A stretch of 64,000 nt of DNA, taken from the NCBI GenBank assembly GCA_958298945.1, contig OY282609.1, positions 28,307,212-28,371,211 of the forward strand, given 5' to 3'. Origin of the DNA: Atherix ibis. Taxonomy: Eukaryota > Arthropoda > Insecta > Diptera > Athericidae. Shown piece after piece: positions 59,849 through 64,000 of the stretch. The number at the start of each line of letters is the position of its first letter. Position 1 is the stretch's first letter. The notes beneath the pieces were generated by a model. It saw only the letters and a program-made list of their open reading frames with translations, had not been told where the DNA came from and ran no database searches. Both the position numbers and the translations under genes were made by a program.

Positions 59849-62302
59849 AATACCTTAGCTGGTCAAGATTGATTTTCATCGCCTTCATCTGTAATTAGCA
59901 AAAGTCATTTAGCTATTAACCAGTAAAACACCTTTTAAGGTAAGTACTTAAGACCTTTTATAAAATTGTCAGCTTTGGTTAAATATTTTTGAGTGAATTT
60001 CTTTAAAGAAAAATTGTTATATCCTGATGACGTCTTTAAAAAAATCATTTTTTTTATTGAAATTATATTATATTGTTATATGCAGCGTAATTAGACACAA
60101 TTGCTCTGAAATGTGTTCTATTAAATATTATTGATTATAAATTTTTTCATTTTTAATAAATTTTTTATCCTTAATTAGTACATTACTGCTGAAAAGGCAG
60201 ATACGGTTAACAGTTGTAGATCACTCCTTCCAATTTTCGATCAATTAAATTCTTTTGATAAAATGTATTTTTTTTTTTTTTTATAAAAAAAATGGGAAAT
60301 TCTCGTACAAAACTAATTGGAATTTTACATAAAACAATTGTTTATTTTAAATAATGGATATTTTTATGATTGAACAATTCTAAATAGGCAATGATCATCA
60401 CATTTAGAGAACACTACTTATTAGTCATATTAAGGACTATATAGGTAGGGTGAATTGATTATTTGGCATTTTGTAAAATGACACTTTAAATAAATTAAAA
60501 TCGAAGTGGATTAGAATGGGTTCGTTTTGAATTCGTGCGACATGAAATGAACAGTAAAGCTGATTACTAAGTCACGAAAACGGAAGAAACTGATCGATGT
60601 CAGTGGAGTTGGTGGTGGCCTAGTGGACTACGTAGACTACTACACTGAAATATTATACAGGTATCCCTGCATACATCTTGAAATTGGAGATTGTTGAAGA
60701 AGCTACACAGCCGACTATCCGACCATCGATCCGAAGAGCTCAATTCTTATGCAGATCTTCATAGGCACATGTCGTTCTATTCATATTCAGATTCGAAAGC
60801 CGGAAATCTTGTTATTAATTCAAATCGCATGTCTACACGACCAGATTGTTGTGAATACACCAAGCTCTAGAATAAATATCATATATAGGTACACTTAGTC
60901 AGACTATTCAATTGCCAGTAATAAGATGCAATGCTACGGATCAGCTCTGGCATACTTATATTAAAAGTCTTGTTAGTTTATCTTCTTTCTTTATATAAAA
61001 AATATAACATGACAAAATGAATGGCAACTTGATCAATCAGAAAATTCGAAGAGTTTGCCTCTCACCATATATGCTTGTACTTCCTTACTGATGATAACAT
61101 TTGACAAAATCAAATCAATTCGCAGCGGACTCCAAGTGTTGGAAGATTCTTTATAAATTATTTTTTTACTCACTTACTATTGAATTCAATCCGAAATTGA
61201 GACATCTTATCATATTCAACAAATGTACAGGTGCTCAAGTAGATACATCCTAATCTTCCAATGAAGATTCTCAACTTGGATGCCGTGCATTCTAAAACAG
61301 GCTACCGATCGGTTCACCGTCAAATATTTAAGCACTCAAACTAAGTTAGTTACACGACCCCATTCTTAAATATGATTATATATTTTTTTATTTGTTAATA
61401 AAATAGTTTCTTTAATTGAGTTATTCATGGCGTAGCATTAGATTCAGTTACTTATCAATCTGTAGGGGGTAAATAGTTATGACACAATCAACGAAAACAT
61501 GGCCTATCTTCACATTGAAACGATCAATTTCTAACCTATTCGACTGATATTCGATTTGTTACTTTTCAATTGTAGAATCGAGCCGATATAAATCATCGGA
61601 GAACTTTTGAATACAAATTCAACCAATAATTGAAATATTTGACCAGACATTTATATGTTGTTTTTTTTTTATATTGTATTTCCTAAACGCGATTTGTATG
61701 CATTTGCATTTTAAACGGTTTCATTGAAACACGATAGGCAGAGATCAGTTGCATGCATAATTCAGAAGCAATTTCATGTTGCAGTTGGAATGCATTTAGG
61801 AAACGCCAGAATATTTCTTTGCTGTTAAGTAAATTTATGTGGGCTCCCTACCATTTGAGATCTTGTTTTTATTAATAACACACATTTCTATAAAAATAAA
61901 TTATTATAGAAAATTGCATCGTTTAATATCTTCTCTACATCATTCCAATATTGGAAAAGATAAACTACAAAATAAATTATTAGTAGCTGTCTTTTTTTCT
62001 GTATGAAAAAAGACTGTTTTTGTAGTAAATTATTTTATTACGAGTGCCGTTATAATAATATGGGGCCACAAAAATATATTTTCCATAATTGAAAAAAAAG
62101 ATGGTATTTGAACACCTGATAGAGTGCATGGATTTGAAAAATTGGTAAATTTTACTCTACATGAGAAAGAGTCTGACTAGAAAATTATAAAATTGATTAT
62201 TGTAGCGCTATCGCCAAAACTCTTTATTTTTAAATAAAAGAAACAAAGTCTTTAAAAGTTCAAAGTTTCTTTTTAGTTTTAAAGTCTATATTTTTTATTA
62301 TA
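59849..62302. other. Intergenic DNA, no gene assigned
   Basis: A T-rich run lies near 60268. The block 60530-61350 is less AT-rich but has stops in all frames and no known motif. Confidence 0.4.
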
Positions 62303-63177
62303 CTAGCTCTGCTCAAAAAGTATAGCGAATTTTGTGTTTTTTCAAAAATTATTTATTAATTCATGAATATCTATTTTGTCCCCTTTAAAGTAGTCCCCAC
62401 CAGATATTATACACTTGTGCCAACGTTTTTTCCAATCCTCGAAGCACTTCAAAAAAGTCATTTTTTTTATCTTGTTCAGCTCCTCCTTCGATGCCGTCTT
62501 TATCTTTTCATTCGTAGCGTAGCGTTGTTCTTTCATGGGGCTCTTCAGTTCTGGGGAATACGGTGGCTGCAGCATTATTAGTGTGTTGTTTTTGGCCAAA
62601 AATTCGCGCACAAGCAACGATGCGTGAGCAGAGGAGTTATCATGGTGCAAAAGCCAATTTTTGTTCTTCCACAAATCCGCGTATTTCTAGCGGATTGCTT
62701 CACGCAACTTGCGCATAACTTGCAGGTAATATTCCTTATTGACCGTTCTACCCTGCGGCAAGAAATCGTGATACAACACGCCCCTGAAATCGAAGAAAAC
62801 TGTAAGCAAAACCTTCACATTCAAACGAACTTGTCTTTTCGTCGTTCACATCTTCTCGGCTTTGTGAGAATATTTCGTACCACCGATAAACGTTGCTTCA
62901 GTCCAAGATAGCTTCACCATATGCCACAGTCAACATTTCACACAAAATTTGATACAGATTCTTTGATCCGTTTTTTGGAATGGGCAAAAATCGAAGACAA
63001 GCCAAAACACATGCAAGCAAAGCAGCTGTCAACAATTAACTGAACATTCAAAATGACCGAACTTGTCTGCTTAAGTGAGAGATATGAGTACCAACATAAC
63101 ACCACAAAAAAATCGAAAATCGAATGAACGTGACCCACGGAAATTCAAAATTCGCGATACTTTTTGAACAGACCTCG
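62303..63177 (-). mobile_element. Irritans-type mariner, internally deleted copy (875 bp)
   Basis: The left end is ctagctctgctcaaaaagta and the right end tactttttgaacagacctcg with TA on both sides. The minus strand keeps WLLHHDNSSAHASLL, NNTLIMLQPPYSPEL joined straight to KSPMKEQRYATNEK (the DLAPCDFFLFPKL segment with the third aspartate is deleted), and FEDWKKRWHKCI near the end. Most of the DNA-binding domain is also missing, apart from traces near 62880-62970. Confidence 0.92.
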
Positions 63178-64000
63178 TATTTTCCATGTTCTTTAAATTT
63201 GTTTTTATTAAATTTCAGTTGTAAAATCACAGCTTTTTCGTTAGTATTAATGCACGTAAAAAATTGTTCTTTTTTTATAACTTTTTATTTATAATTATTA
63301 TTCACAAATAATTGGAATTTTATTTTTATCGATATTAACTAACAAATTATGGCAGTATAATATCCCCCGATCACAAGTTATTTATTTTAAGCATTCATTA
63401 AAACGGGGGAATACCCCCAATCAAGTTTGGTTGATTCGTTAAATTAGTTGAACTTGTTGCACTGGTTTTGTATAACCTAAAATGAGTACATTGACATTGT
63501 TTGAGAATATCTCCATCCCTAAATGGTCTTACAGAACAGAGCCCAGTGCGTAAATTGTATCTAAACGAGCATAAATTGAAGAATCGGCGGTGATGGTCAT
63601 AATAATAACAAACAAATGAAAATGCAATCAAAATTGGAGAGAAAAAAATCTATACCCGAAACGAAGATATCATTATTGGAAGGGTATTATTGCAGTTCAT
63701 TTTCGGATTGCAACGAGATTATTTCTTTTGTGCATTCAAACTACTTTTGGGGTTCTTGGTCAATTTCTCTTCCAGAAAGTAAAAAGAAAACACGTTCGTT
63801 CACCAACAACTCAAAAAGAAAATATAATCACGCCCAATTTTCCTCCTCCTTTAATTATCGTAAGCGATTTGCAGTAAAAACTTCACACAAATTACAATTT
63901 AAGCAAAATACTCGCAATCACATTGAATATTAAAAAATGTGCAAGTTCGAATCCAGCTTATATGTTTTATTACGGGAAGAATTGAAAATTTTACAGTTTT
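63178..64000. other. Intergenic DNA to the window edge
   Basis: Opposed open frames at 63398-63631 (minus) and 63616-63933 (plus) have no recognisable domain and I do not call them genes. The remainder is AT-rich. Confidence 0.4.

Noticed and set aside
63616..63933. Plus-strand ORF of 105 codons near the right edge
   Set aside because: It has a K/N/S-rich composition and no domain or flanking gene structure that I could support.

Overview
The window looks like nuclear DNA of a dipteran fly, most likely an acalyptrate such as a tephritid. This is an inference from its AT-rich, intron-bearing layout, the strongly arthropod-like glucosylceramidase, and the dense load of mariner, jockey-like and R1-like elements. 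No prokaryotic gene organisation, CRISPR array or operon is visible.

The one securely identified host gene is the fly orthologue of GBA2, the non-lysosomal glucosylceramidase of family GH116, on the minus strand. Five coding exons are present: 35081-35241, 2853-3122, 613-1127, 286-541 and 66-188. They join with matching splice phases into 441 complete codons. The gene runs off the left edge inside its catalytic domain. Coding exons 1 and 2 are separated by an intron of about 32 kb, which fills half of the window.

That giant intron (3123-35080) holds most of the recognisable repeats: a deleted irritans-type mariner (7692-8332), a tRNA-derived SINE (about 10505-10705), an R1-like LINE piece (about 10780-11340), a TA-flanked MITE (14471-14906), two jockey-like reverse-transcriptase relics (20395-20780 and 24600-25110), a 389-bp tandem duplication (22977-23752), a near full-length Mos1-type mariner (26821-28112), a deleted mellifera-type mariner (28227-29045), a full-length but dead irritans-type mariner (30657-31962) and jockey-like 3' ends on both sides of it.

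Upstream of GBA2 (36-64 kb) lie three more irritans-type copies, one of them a fold-back mini-element (59588-59848), another mellifera-type copy (48868-49604), decayed mariner pieces (42740-43380 and 53585-53710), a LINE RNase H/3' end (47390-47960), an R1-like LINE end (51780-52671) and a second SINE copy (about 53165-53395). Between about 39.5 and 41.4 kb the minus strand shows phase-compatible exon candidates of an unidentified gene, possibly decayed.

The rest is AT-rich non-coding DNA with short repeats. I see no new multi-gene system. The unusual signals are structural: fold-back and inverted micro-duplications at transposon ends, mini-elements reduced to two terminal repeats, and the unassigned gene-like block.
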